64,000 nucleotides of DNA. It comes from Halomonas sp. HAL1. Lineage in GTDB: Bacteria > Pseudomonadota > Gammaproteobacteria > Pseudomonadales > Halomonadaceae. Shown here piece after piece: positions 53,805 through 60,840 of this stretch. Location of the stretch: positions 62,001 through 126,000 of the forward strand of contig NZ_CP130611.1 of the NCBI RefSeq assembly GCF_030544485.1. Direction: 5' to 3'. Below the pieces are notes generated by a model. That model was given only the letters and a program-made list of their open reading frames with translations. It was not told the origin of the DNA and made no database searches. Position numbers and translations under genes: made by a program. How positions within the stretch are numbered: the stretch's first letter is position 1; each line of letters opens with the position of its first letter.

Positions 53805-54200
53805 TCAATTAGAAATGTGTTGTAACCCTTTTTTAACAGCCTTAAACCCTTCTTTAATGGCCTCTGTTCCAGTGGGGATATCCGCCAAAGCGTTTGGGGT
53901 ATTTTCCAATGCATTCGGGGTGTTGTTCAGTGTATTCGGGGCTCCCCGTAGTGAGTTTGGAGCACTGCCTAACGAGCTAGGCGTATTTCCCAAAGCGCTA
54001 GGGGCATTTCCTAAAGAGCTAGGCGTATTTCCCAAAGCGCTAGGGGCATTTCCTAAAGAGCTAGGGGCATTGCCCAAAGCGCTAGGGGCATTTCCTAAAG
54101 AGCTAGGGGCATTGCCCAGCATGTTTGGTGCGGCAATAGCTTGTATGCTGCACGCTGATAGAAACCCAATGGACACAAACACTACAAATCGGTTTAACAT
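53805..54200 (-). CDS. lipoprotein with tandem heptapeptide repeats
   Basis: 131 residues: signal ending in GFLSACS (lipobox LSAC), then about twelve 7-residue repeats of type LGN-[AT]-P-[SN]-[SA], for example LGNAPSSLGNAPSALGNAPS, decaying to LENTPNALADIP, and a short amphipathic end. In DNA the unit is 21 bp, often alternating in 42-bp pairs. Probably a surface or spacer protein with variable length. The opposite strand also stays open but lacks start and signal logic. Confidence 0.7.
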   Translation of the reverse strand: MLNRFVVFVSIGFLSACSIQAIAAPNMLGNAPSSLGNAPSALGNAPSSLGNAPSALGNTPSSLGNAPSALGNTPSSLGSAPNSLRGAPNTLNNTPNALENTPNALADIPTGTEAIKEGFKAVKKGLQHISN

Positions 54201-54399
54201 TCTGATTCTGCCTCTAAATTATTTCGCTAATTTTTTTGCGTTCTGAGGATGGGGTGAAAACAAACGACATGTCTTTTCCTTTAACTCTGAGCCGTGACTG
54301 AACGGCGGGAAACCATAGCGTTTCGATACAGGCTATAGAGGCCGGAACCACACGCTACCAATGGGAACAAACGCAGCGTGCCTTGTCCATTAATCTGAG

Positions 54400-54463
54400 T
54401 GTCACCCTGCCCCCTATCTCCTCTTGAGACCTGCAATAAAGCAGGAATGAGAGGAGTAGGATC
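54400..54463 (+). promoter_or_regulatory. cassette leader L3
   Basis: GTGTCAC, CCCCCTATC, TTGAGACC. Inner hairpin CCTGC-AATAAA-GCAGG (54430-54445); outer helix CTCCTCT (54418-54424) with AGAGGAG (54450-54456), which contains the ribosome binding site 7 bases before ATG. Confidence 0.8.
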
Positions 54464-54739
54464 ATGAACAAAAAGTTTCAACAATGGGTCGCCACCGTGC
54501 GACGAAGGATGCAGGATGGCCAGCCTCTGCTGGGGCCGGACAGCCTGCAGGCACTGACAGACGATGTACGAAAACTCGGTCTAGGCGCCATGGGTGCCGG
54601 AGTTCTGGGTTTCTTCGCTCCTAGCGAGAAAATCACTCTTGGTGCATCAGTTGCCATGTTTTTCGTAGGTGCTATCATTTGGGTAACAGGTATTGCGTTT
54701 CTTGTAAGACTTGAGCGCAACAGTGCAGAAAAGGATTGA
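54464..54739 (+). CDS. cassette protein 2, small membrane protein
   Basis: 91 residues; soluble N-terminus, then two helices (LGLGAMGAGVLGFFAPSEKI region and LGASVAMFFVGAIIWVTGIA). No family recognised. Followed by a 40-residue ORF and a strong terminator, so the cassette has two genes. Confidence 0.6.
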   Translation: MNKKFQQWVATVRRRMQDGQPLLGPDSLQALTDDVRKLGLGAMGAGVLGFFAPSEKITLGASVAMFFVGAIIWVTGIAFLVRLERNSAEKD

Positions 54740-54743
54740 ATTT

Positions 54744-54866
54744 ATGAGCCCTTTTGGATGGTTAGTTACAGCTTTTGCAGTCTTTATGGCGGCCGTGTGT
54801 TTATTCACGTTCGTTCAAATTGAACGCAGCAAGCATCATCACCATCAGGACGGCAGCAGCAGTTAG
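54744..54866 (+). CDS. 40-residue membrane peptide with His cluster
   Basis: ATG 54744, 4 bp after the previous stop. MSPFGWLVTAFAVFMAAVCL is a membrane helix; the tail reads ERSKHHHHQDGSSS. Below usual ORF cut-offs but with tight coupling and good composition. Confidence 0.5.
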   Translation: MSPFGWLVTAFAVFMAAVCLFTFVQIERSKHHHHQDGSSS

Positions 54867-54924
54867 CTGAATTTTGGCGATTGTCATTCTCGTCAGAACA
54901 AGAGACATTGATCTCACATTCAAC

Positions 54925-54953
54925 AAGCTCTTCCTTCGCGAAGAGCTTTTTTT
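54925..54953 (+). terminator. Rho-independent terminator of cassette 2
   Basis: AAGCTCTTC (54925-54933), loop CTTCGC, GAAGAGCTT (54940-54948), T-run to 54953. Confidence 0.88.
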
Positions 54954-54983
54954 GTTTCCGGTTACCTGAGGCTGGCGGATAGT

Positions 54984-55822
54984 TCAGCTAACCACTTCCT
55001 TGGCGAGGGAAAAGGCCACAGCCACCAGTGCAAGGCAGCCCAACGCCAGAGGATTGGTAAACAGACGACACACTGCATAGCGGTATGGATGGGCTTCAAT
55101 GCGGTCTATCGTAGCCTGACTGCTTTCAGCCTTTCGCTTGAGCTTCGCTAGCTGCCCTCCCTGCTCTTCCAGCTTGAGCTGCTGATCAACGAGCCAGTCG
55201 CTGGCATTCATCTCTTGGATATTCAATCGCCAGGCACGCTCGGCATCGTAAGTCGTCAGGTTTTCAACAAGCATGTATTTTGAACGAGCGGTTATCTGCG
55301 ATTCGGCTTCACTAGGGATGAATTCAATACTGAACTGCTCATAGAATCGATTTCGCCTCGAATTGTTTATTCCGTCCCATGCGCTGGGCTTCTCATCCTC
55401 CCAAGATAGCTTTATCTGCATGACCTCTGCCGTTGGCCATTGTTTTGCCCAAGAGACGATCTCAGCCATCAAGTATGTGCCGATACGATAGCCAAGGAGC
55501 CCGCTTAATCGCATACGTAAATCTCCACCGGCACGGCACTCTTCGTCTGTTAGCTTGATCCTCTCGGGATTACCTAAACCTGCAGGCGAGTAACAAGCTG
55601 CCCAGCTAAATTGATTATTCCCATACGGGCGTTGGTTGTCGATCCGCTTGACTCGGAGGGTTAACCGAGCCCCCTGGCCAACGATGTTTTCTGAGCGTTG
55701 GATCAACAGGATGGCGTCGGGGTTCGGGCTGTCGGGTGTGTCTCGATGGCGAACCTGGATAACACGCAGATTCGGGACGCTCCCTCTTTAGTGCTGTCCT
55801 GGGCTGTAGTGGGATCGGTCAT
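54984..55822 (-). pseudogene. GNAT-like membrane-anchored protein, apparent frameshift
   Basis: The main frame (to 55706) encodes an N-terminal domain with LSGLLGYRIGTYLMAEIVSW, similar to the CoA-binding motif of GNAT acetyltransferases, then a coiled coil (LKLEEQGGQLAKLKRKAESS) and a C-terminal membrane helix (PLALGCLALVAVAFSLA). The good start with AGGAG is ATG 55822 (MTDPTTAQDSTKEG), but it needs a -1 shift near 55788 to reach the main frame (VPNLRVIQVRHRDTPDSPNP). Either a mutation, a sequencing error or a TTG start at 55706. Palindrome P3 lies 20 bp before the ATG. Confidence 0.5.
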
Positions 55823-55841
55823 TGGCATCTCCTGAAAAGAT

Positions 55842-55859
55842 TGTTTCGCATGCGAAACA
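55842..55859. repeat. palindromic site P3
   Basis: Exact TGTTTCGCATGCGAAACA. It is 20 bp upstream of the minus gene start (55822) and 103 bp upstream of the plus-strand cassette gene 55963. Confidence 0.8.
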
Positions 55860-55891
55860 GGTAGGGGTGCTACAAATACCATATTTTTTAA

Positions 55892-55962
55892 CGTCAGCAA
55901 GTCCCCTATCTCTTCTTGAGACCTGCTTTGCAGGAATGTGAGAGAGAAGAGAGAGAACCCCA
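55892..55962 (+). promoter_or_regulatory. cassette leader L4
   Basis: CGTCAGC, CCCCTATC, TTGAGACC, hairpin CCTGC-TTT-GCAGG. Outer helix TCTCTTCT (55909-55916) with AGAAGAGA (55945-55952): both arms differ from L3, pairing kept. Confidence 0.8.
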
Positions 55963-56319
55963 ATGGAAACATTTGGCGAGCGTTTGGAAACGATCATCTA
56001 CAGCCGTCGCGGCGGTAACTTCGGTGAATACTTAGGCATTGAAGGTTTGAGCCGGAGGGTGCGAATAAGCGAGCAGGTGTTCAAAGTCCGCTCATGCGTT
56101 GATGTGGATGCTGACTGGATGTGGGAGGTTACGCACGAAGCAAGCGGCTTGTCTGAGCGTTCTAGTGAGCGCTGGGGACTATGCTTTGCTGCTGATCGAC
56201 TGGCTCGCGTTGTTAGACGTGAGGGCGCCTGGAAGTTGCCGACTGGGCCTGAGGTTACACCCATCCCAATGGCTGCTTTTTTGGCGTCACGCCAACAGGG
56301 GGCTACTGCTCATGTTTGA
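55963..56319 (+). CDS. cassette protein 3a, unknown
   Basis: 118 residues, soluble, basic-acidic mixed (FGERLETIIYSRRGGNFGEY ... VDADWMWEVTHEASGLSERS). No family recognised. Stop overlaps the start of the next gene by 8 bp, so both are translated together. Confidence 0.6.
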   Translation: METFGERLETIIYSRRGGNFGEYLGIEGLSRRVRISEQVFKVRSCVDVDADWMWEVTHEASGLSERSSERWGLCFAADRLARVVRREGAWKLPTGPEVTPIPMAAFLASRQQGATAHV

Positions 56320-56722
56320 TGAAATTGACATGATCCATAGCTATTCCCGTGCAGATGCCATCGAAGATGGCAACTTGGTAGATGTCAGCGAACGTGCTGA
56401 GCACGCCGCCGGCTACATGATGGGTTTCAAGGTGCCTGTTGCCATGACTGCTGCAGCCTGGGAGTCATTGGTGGCGTGGCATGACGGTACAAACCCTCAT
56501 GAGATGCAGCAGCAAGAGGAAAAGCGGTTAGGCGATGTATTGCTTGTCGCCCTTGAGGCTGCTGCGAGAGAGCGCAACGAGAGATATATCAACTTCATCG
56601 TTGATGTGATTGAGCAATCCGAAACCGGCTCTGTCGTTGTGCCAAAACATGTCGTTATGACTATCGGCCCTGGGGATACCCCTAAGCCGGTGATAACGAT
56701 CATGCTACCCGAGGAGGACTGA
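56312..56722 (+). CDS. cassette protein 3b, DUF6573-like
   Basis: ATG 56312 gives 136 residues. IDMIHSYSRADAIEDGNLVD, VSERAEHAAGYMMGFKVPVA and MTAAAWESLV match, as I recall, the DUF6573 family of plasmid and phage proteins of unknown role. Part of a two-gene cassette. Confidence 0.65.
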   Translation: MFDEIDMIHSYSRADAIEDGNLVDVSERAEHAAGYMMGFKVPVAMTAAAWESLVAWHDGTNPHEMQQQEEKRLGDVLLVALEAAARERNERYINFIVDVIEQSETGSVVVPKHVVMTIGPGDTPKPVITIMLPEED

Positions 56723-56752
56723 CGCGATCGCGCAGTTATCACTCCTCTTTCA

Positions 56753-56790
56753 AAGCCCCTAGTCAGCCTTGTGCTGCCTGGGGGTTTTCT
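56753..56790 (+). terminator. terminator of cassette 3
   Basis: AAGCCCCTAG (56753-56762) pairs with CTGGGGGTTT (56778-56787), two G-T wobbles, followed by T-rich sequence. Confidence 0.75.
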
Positions 56791-56857
56791 ATTTTAGACG
56801 CCCGGGAAGCATGGGCCATGCTTTTGCGGCTGGCTCTGCAAAAGGCGCCAGCCGCTT

Positions 56858-56875
56858 TGTTTCGCATGCGTAACA
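56858..56875. repeat. palindromic site P4 (one mismatch)
   Basis: TGTTTCGCATGCGTAACA, one base off consensus, 89 bp upstream of gene 56947. Confidence 0.75.
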
Positions 56876-56880
56876 TTTTC

Positions 56881-56946
56881 TGTCAGCTCCTCCCCTACCC
56901 CTTGTTGAGACCTGCAATTCCGCAGGAATGAGAGAGGAGCAAGATC
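56881..56946 (+). promoter_or_regulatory. cassette leader L5
   Basis: TGTCAG, CCCCTACC, TTGAGACC, hairpin CCTGC-AATTCC-GCAGG, GGAATGAGAGAGGAGC. The outer helix is weaker here (CTTG/CAAG at most). Confidence 0.75.
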
Positions 56947-57537
56947 ATGGGTACATTGTGCATACCAAAGCCGTCTGACCGTAAAGCCTACCTGGACGAG
57001 GAATACACCAACCAGGATGGTTCTATCGAAGTGCTGAAGTCGAGCTTCGTGGGCTCTACCTACTACGCTGCGATCAAGATCCAGCGGGCAGCAGAGGCCC
57101 CGGAGCAAGCGCCAATTGAGTACACGATAGCGGCGGTCGTGAAGACTAGCTGTTCGCAGGGTGAGTTTTGCTACAAGTCGATGGATGAAACGATGGGGCC
57201 AGTCTTGTCACAGTGCCCTGCGTCCATTCTCAAGCTGCTATCCCCTCTTGGGGAGCTTGAGCGGCTAGGGGTAGTTGCAGGGCTCAGCCTGGAGTATGCC
57301 AGCGAATGGCGCGAGAGATGCCTAAAGCATGCTGAGTCGAAGAAGCAGCGTGTGCGCCTGAAAGATGGCGATCGCATAAAACTCCCGTACACAGTACGGT
57401 TCGTTGGAGGCCTGGAGTGCGACACGTTCACCAAGGTAGATTTGCCTCGTAAACGTAATGTTTTCAGGCCTGAGGGCTCGTCCGGTTTGGTAAGGCTTCA
57501 GGCCCGCCACCTGGATGATGCCGTAGTGCTCGCATAG
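56947..57537 (+). CDS. cassette protein 4, DUF6927-like
   Basis: 196 residues, soluble. LKSSFVGSTYYAAIKIQRAA, then FCYKSMDETMGPVLSQCPAS and ILKLLSPLGE resemble a plasmid/ICE family I remember as DUF6927; YASEWRERCLKHAESKK fits as well. Function unknown. The C-terminal third (LPYTVRFVGGLECDTFTKVD) is beta-rich. Confidence 0.6.
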   Translation: MGTLCIPKPSDRKAYLDEEYTNQDGSIEVLKSSFVGSTYYAAIKIQRAAEAPEQAPIEYTIAAVVKTSCSQGEFCYKSMDETMGPVLSQCPASILKLLSPLGELERLGVVAGLSLEYASEWRERCLKHAESKKQRVRLKDGDRIKLPYTVRFVGGLECDTFTKVDLPRKRNVFRPEGSSGLVRLQARHLDDAVVLA

Positions 57538-57543
57538 TTATTC

Positions 57544-57578
57544 AAGCCCCCTCTGCTGTTCTCAGCATGGGGCTTTTT
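57544..57578 (+). terminator. terminator of cassette 4
   Basis: AAGCCCC (57544-57550) with GGGGCTT (57569-57575), inner stem TGCTG/CAGCA, then TTTTT. Confidence 0.85.
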
Positions 57579-57606
57579 CATGCTGGCGCGAGCCGTTCTA
57601 TACCAC

Positions 57607-57650
57607 CTGACACGAAACCCCCTATCACATCCTGAGGCCTTTACCGCGTC
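57607..57650 (+). promoter_or_regulatory. cassette leader L6 (degenerate)
   Basis: CTGACAC, CCCCCTATC, CTGAGGCC keep the order of the other leaders, but the small hairpin and GGAATGAGAG part are missing; GGCCTT may instead pair with AAGGCC about 30 bases further on. Confidence 0.4.
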
Positions 57651-57720
57651 CGCGCTCTCTTCATGAAGGCCCACTGCATCACTCGATACTGCATCACACC
57701 AGTGCCACATGGAGGCCGTT

Positions 57721-58299
57721 ATGTCTGCCCTAACACATGAAGACCGCTTATTTCTTCGAGAGCTACAGAAAAGTATCGCTGCCAGTTGCGCCAGCTATTT
57801 TGATAAAACGTTCGGCACCAATGTGCTGCCCGCGACTGGCGCCTCGATCACCATTGAGGGTGAAGTGAAGATGGACATGTACGATCACGCGCCAGGACTC
57901 GCCTTCTATGAGACGGATTCCTCACGATCTGTGGTTGTGCCTCCATACACTGAGTATTACAAACTTCGTGAGCTGGCTGAGTCAGGTTTTGCTGCGTGTT
58001 ATCAGGTATGGCGTGAAGCCGAAGACGTATATGAGGGGTTGTTCAGACCTTTAAACATGCGTATCTGCAATAGTGATGGGGTAGTCATTGACCTGTACGA
58101 ACGGGGGGGCTGGCTCGAAGACACTATTCCCCCTGGCCAATGGACCGAAACGGCAGCTCGTATTGAGGAGCTGAATCGTGAGGGTAGCTTCCAGTCGGGA
58201 TGGGACAACTTTTCTACAGCCAAGCGGATGCATCGGCAGGCCTCTCGGTTACAGCAGTTGCTCACTCTTTCACGTCACAGGGCGAATAGCGCTGCGTGA
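57721..58299 (+). CDS. cassette protein 5, unknown
   Basis: ATG 57721 after GGAGG gives 192 residues; ATG 57709 is possible but lacks an SD. Soluble, mixed helix/strand (LTHEDRLFLRELQKSIAASC ... YKLRELAESGFAACYQVWRE ... AKRMHRQASRLQQLLTLSRH). No family recognised. The next palindrome begins 33 bp after its stop. Confidence 0.6.
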   Translation: MSALTHEDRLFLRELQKSIAASCASYFDKTFGTNVLPATGASITIEGEVKMDMYDHAPGLAFYETDSSRSVVVPPYTEYYKLRELAESGFAACYQVWREAEDVYEGLFRPLNMRICNSDGVVIDLYERGGWLEDTIPPGQWTETAARIEELNREGSFQSGWDNFSTAKRMHRQASRLQQLLTLSRHRANSAA

Positions 58300-58331
58300 A
58301 GCTGCCAATGTGGCGATGCATGCGTCCTCTT

Positions 58332-58349
58332 TGTTTCGCGTGCGAAACA
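58332..58349. repeat. palindromic site P5 (one mismatch)
   Basis: TGTTTCGCGTGCGAAACA, 92 bp upstream of gene 58424. Confidence 0.75.
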
Positions 58350-58357
58350 CTTAGCTG

Positions 58358-58423
58358 GTCAGTAACTCCCCTACCTCCTCTTGAGACCTGCAATTACGCA
58401 GGAATGAGAGAGGAGCAAGGATC
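58358..58423 (+). promoter_or_regulatory. cassette leader L7
   Basis: GGTCAG, CCCCTACC, TTGAGACC, hairpin CCTGC-AATTAC-GCAGG; outer helix CTCCTCT (58375-58381) with AGAGGAG (58409-58415). Confidence 0.8.
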
Positions 58424-59656
58424 ATGACGACACAGACAGATAAGACCACCTGCTGGATACCGAAGTGCCACCTTCCCGCGCTGCGCGAGAAGGTAGAACG
58501 GCTCGACCGCAAGGCCAAAAAGCTTGGCATGGCACCCTTTGAGATCAGCGTCCTCGAGGAGGCTGTAAAGCCTTGGACTCGTGAGACGGTGGATCTTGAG
58601 GATCGACTGTCGCACTTTAGGGTGGAGAAGATCGCTGCCGTCAAAGTCTCAATCAGTGGCGAACCCCCGAAGTTGGACGGGTATCGCTTGCTGGCGCGAA
58701 TCGACATGGCAGCTGACAAGGCGGCACGGGTCACCCCCTTGGAGTGGGCATATAGCCGATTGCCCGAACCTTACAGATCAGGCGATGCCACGGGAGACTG
58801 CAGCCATTGCAACAAACGGCGTGAGCGGCGCTATCTCTTTCTGATGGAAGAGATGGCAACTGGTGCGGTCCTAGAAGTCGGAAAGACATGCCTCAAGGAC
58901 TATGTTGGTCACCAGGGTGCCGAGTCGATGATGGCCCGCGCTCAACTATTGGTCTCTATGATCAATATGATGGAAGAGATCGATGAGGTGGGCTTGAGCG
59001 GTGGTCGCCCGCCAGAGGCTGTTATTGAGCTGAGATGGTTGGTGGCAGCGGCGGTACGGCAGATCAGACAACGAGGCTTTGTGTCTCGTTCTCGCGCTGA
59101 GGAAACCGGCGACTTGGCGACAGCAGAGATCGTTGGTGAGATGGCCCGTTCAGCTCCGATGATCAGCAAGGGGATGAGGGCATTTGAAAGTGAAGACGTG
59201 GCTCGGGCTGATGCGGTTATAGCTTGGGCGCGGCAAGTGCTCCCTCTGCAGGCTGAGCATAGTGAGTTCGAGACGATGATTATTCATCATGCTCGGTTCG
59301 ATATGGTCGGGCTAAAGCGCGGCGTCGGTGTTATGACGGCGGCTGTCACAGCCTACGATCGACATGAGGAGTCAGCTATTAACAGCGAGTCAATGATGGC
59401 ACTCGGCTATGCTGGCGATCCAGGCGATCAATTAGAGATGGAAGTAGTGCGCAAGCAGTCCTTTTCGTCAGATACGCGATGGGGGCTGATGTGGAAGCAC
59501 ATCTTCTGTGACCTCGAAGGCCGATACATTGTCTGGAAGACAGGCAAAGCCCTTGAGGAGAAAAGGGTTGTATTGAAGGGGCGCGTTAAAAAGCACGACG
59601 AGTACCGGGGGATTCCTCAGACCGTCGTGACGCGCTGCTCAATTAGACCTGCATGA
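58424..59656 (+). CDS. cassette protein 6, zinc-finger protein with OB-like end
   Basis: 410 residues. A zinc-ribbon-like site near 126: DCSHCNKRRERRYLFLMEEM, then GAVLEVGKTCLKDYVGHQG provides the fourth Cys. The middle is helical. The C-terminus (WGLMWKHIFCDLEGRYIVWK, then KKHDEYRGIPQTVVTRC) has the strand pattern of an OB fold seen in phage and plasmid proteins of the same general layout. Nucleic-acid binding is likely; exact role unknown. Largest gene of the cassette array. Confidence 0.65.
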   Translation: MTTQTDKTTCWIPKCHLPALREKVERLDRKAKKLGMAPFEISVLEEAVKPWTRETVDLEDRLSHFRVEKIAAVKVSISGEPPKLDGYRLLARIDMAADKAARVTPLEWAYSRLPEPYRSGDATGDCSHCNKRRERRYLFLMEEMATGAVLEVGKTCLKDYVGHQGAESMMARAQLLVSMINMMEEIDEVGLSGGRPPEAVIELRWLVAAAVRQIRQRGFVSRSRAEETGDLATAEIVGEMARSAPMISKGMRAFESEDVARADAVIAWARQVLPLQAEHSEFETMIIHHARFDMVGLKRGVGVMTAAVTAYDRHEESAINSESMMALGYAGDPGDQLEMEVVRKQSFSSDTRWGLMWKHIFCDLEGRYIVWKTGKALEEKRVVLKGRVKKHDEYRGIPQTVVTRCSIRPA

Positions 59657-59661
59657 TTCAC

Positions 59662-59692
59662 AGCCCCTGCACCTTTCGGTCAGGGGCTTTTC
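59662..59692 (+). terminator. terminator of cassette 6
   Basis: AGCCCCTG (59662-59669) with CAGGGGCT (59681-59688), then TTTCT. Confidence 0.83.
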
Positions 59693-59734
59693 TATGCTGG
59701 CGCACTCCCTCTCTTGCCTTTTTAGCTGATGAAA

Positions 59735-59752
59735 TGTTCCGCATGCGAAACA
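59735..59752. repeat. palindromic site P6 (one mismatch)
   Basis: TGTTCCGCATGCGAAACA, 110 bp upstream of gene 59845. The TGTTCC/GAAACA arms equal those of chromosomal parS sites. Confidence 0.75.
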
Positions 59753-59782
59753 CCGCGCAGGCCGACCTGAGCTGACCGCTTG

Positions 59783-59844
59783 TGGCAGTCCCCGCCCTAT
59801 CTCCTCTTGAGACCTGCATGGCAGGAATGAGAGGAGAGAGTGAC
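59783..59844 (+). promoter_or_regulatory. cassette leader L8
   Basis: GGCAGTCCC, GCCCTATC, TTGAGACC, hairpin CCTGC-ATG-GCAGG; outer helix CTCCTCT (59801-59807) with AGAGGAG (59830-59836). Confidence 0.8.
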
Positions 59845-60306
59845 ATGAATATTGAGCTAATTGTAAATCAAGAAGATGCCGTAGCCTTTGGGCGTGAGTT
59901 CGGCGGCCTGAAACTTGATGACCTCAATGATGATCAGGTGGCGTTTGCTATCGACTCAGCGCAAGGCTCACGTTTCATACTGCCCCGGCAGGCCGGTCGA
60001 CGCTGGCGCCAGCCAACGCCTCGACAAATGGCAGACTTGGGAACGGATGTGAATGTGGCATTCGAGGTCTTCTCGCTTGGAGAGCTGGAGGGTTTTGCAT
60101 TCTCTGTCGAGGATGGAACTGTCATCCAGGTACGTCGCCCTGATCGCGAGTTGCATCGGGAAAGCACTCTAAAAGCCATTGAGAGCGTCGACGATGCATT
60201 CGTGGTGAGCTTTACCAAGAGAGCTTTCAGTAAGTTTCTTCTTAACTTGGCGCATTGGAGTTATCTCCAACCCAAGGCAAGAATCATTCGTCATCGTCCG
60301 CGGTGA
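59845..60306 (+). CDS. cassette protein 7, unknown
   Basis: ATG 59845 gives 153 residues. Mixed alpha/beta (VAFGREFGGLKLDDLNDDQV ... VNVAFEVFSLGELEGFAFSV ... VVSFTKRAFSKFLLNLAHWS). No family recognised. SD GAGGAGAGAG lies in the leader. Confidence 0.6.
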   Translation: MNIELIVNQEDAVAFGREFGGLKLDDLNDDQVAFAIDSAQGSRFILPRQAGRRWRQPTPRQMADLGTDVNVAFEVFSLGELEGFAFSVEDGTVIQVRRPDRELHRESTLKAIESVDDAFVVSFTKRAFSKFLLNLAHWSYLQPKARIIRHRPR

Positions 60307-60314
60307 CCCCTTCA

Positions 60315-60350
60315 AAGCCTCCTCGACTCTTCTGAGTCAGGGGGCTTTTT
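60315..60350 (+). terminator. terminator of cassette 7
   Basis: AAGCCTCCTCGACTC pairs with GAGTCAGGGGGCTT around TTCT with small mismatches, then TTTTT. Confidence 0.83.
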
Positions 60351-60388
60351 CATGTTTTTATAAAAAAATCGTCCTGGCTGGCTCCTTA

Positions 60389-60458
60389 GTGTCAGTAGCG
60401 CCCCTATCACCCAACGAGACCCATTACGTTGGGAATGTGAGAGAGAGGAGATTTGAAC
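60389..60458 (+). promoter_or_regulatory. cassette leader L9
   Basis: GTGTCAG, CCCCTATC, CGAGACC. Instead of CCTGC/GCAGG the hairpin arms are CCCA/TGGG (or a longer CCCAACG/CGTTGGG), then GGAATGTGAGAGAGAGGAG before the ssb start. Confidence 0.75.
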
Positions 60459-60800
60459 ATGTGGGGACAGACTCTACAGATTGGCCACATTGGCGAACCT
60501 GAAGCACGGACCAACGGCAGTGGCAAAACTTACGTTCGGTTCGGTATTAACATGGCCAAGAAATCGGGCGATGAACCGATGTGGCTTAACTGCATCCTTG
60601 GTGGCCGCTTTGCCGAGGTTATGAAAGATCGCCTGAAGCGCGGTCAATTGGTCTTTGTTGAGGGCGAGTTGTCCTTTCGCAAGGCTGACAACGGCACTGT
60701 GTACACAAACCTCATGGTGGACACTTGCCGAATCCTCCGTGATCCGCGTAGCGCTGGTGCTGCCGATGATGGAGACGATAAAGTGGAATTTCCATTTTGA
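60459..60800 (+). CDS. ssb: single-stranded DNA-binding protein (SSB-like)
   Basis: ATG 60459, 8 bases after AGGAG, gives 113 residues with the OB fold of SSB: LQIGHIGEPEARTNGSGKTY, then VRFGINMAKKSGDEPMWLNC, RFAEVMKDRLKRGQLVFVEG and ELSFRKADNGTVYTNLMVDT. It is short and ends DDKVEFPF, recalling the acidic DIPF-type SSB tail. It should coat ssDNA during transfer or entry; plasmid ssb genes sit in leading regions in F-like systems. Confidence 0.87.
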   Translation: MWGQTLQIGHIGEPEARTNGSGKTYVRFGINMAKKSGDEPMWLNCILGGRFAEVMKDRLKRGQLVFVEGELSFRKADNGTVYTNLMVDTCRILRDPRSAGAADDGDDKVEFPF

Positions 60801-60812
60801 TGTTCTATTCAC

Positions 60813-60840
60813 AGCCCCTGGTTTATTCCTGGGGCTTTTT
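60813..60840 (+). terminator. terminator of the ssb cassette
   Basis: AGCCCCTGG (60813-60821), TTTATT, CCTGGGGCT, T-run. Confidence 0.85.

Noticed and set aside
53805..54200. CRISPR array suggested by regular 21/42-bp periodicity
   Set aside because: Units are contiguous, without unique spacers, and encode a clean peptide repeat.
53815..54246. Plus-strand ORF through the heptad repeats
   Set aside because: It stays open only because the 21-bp repeats lack stops in several frames; the minus frame has signal peptide and lipobox.
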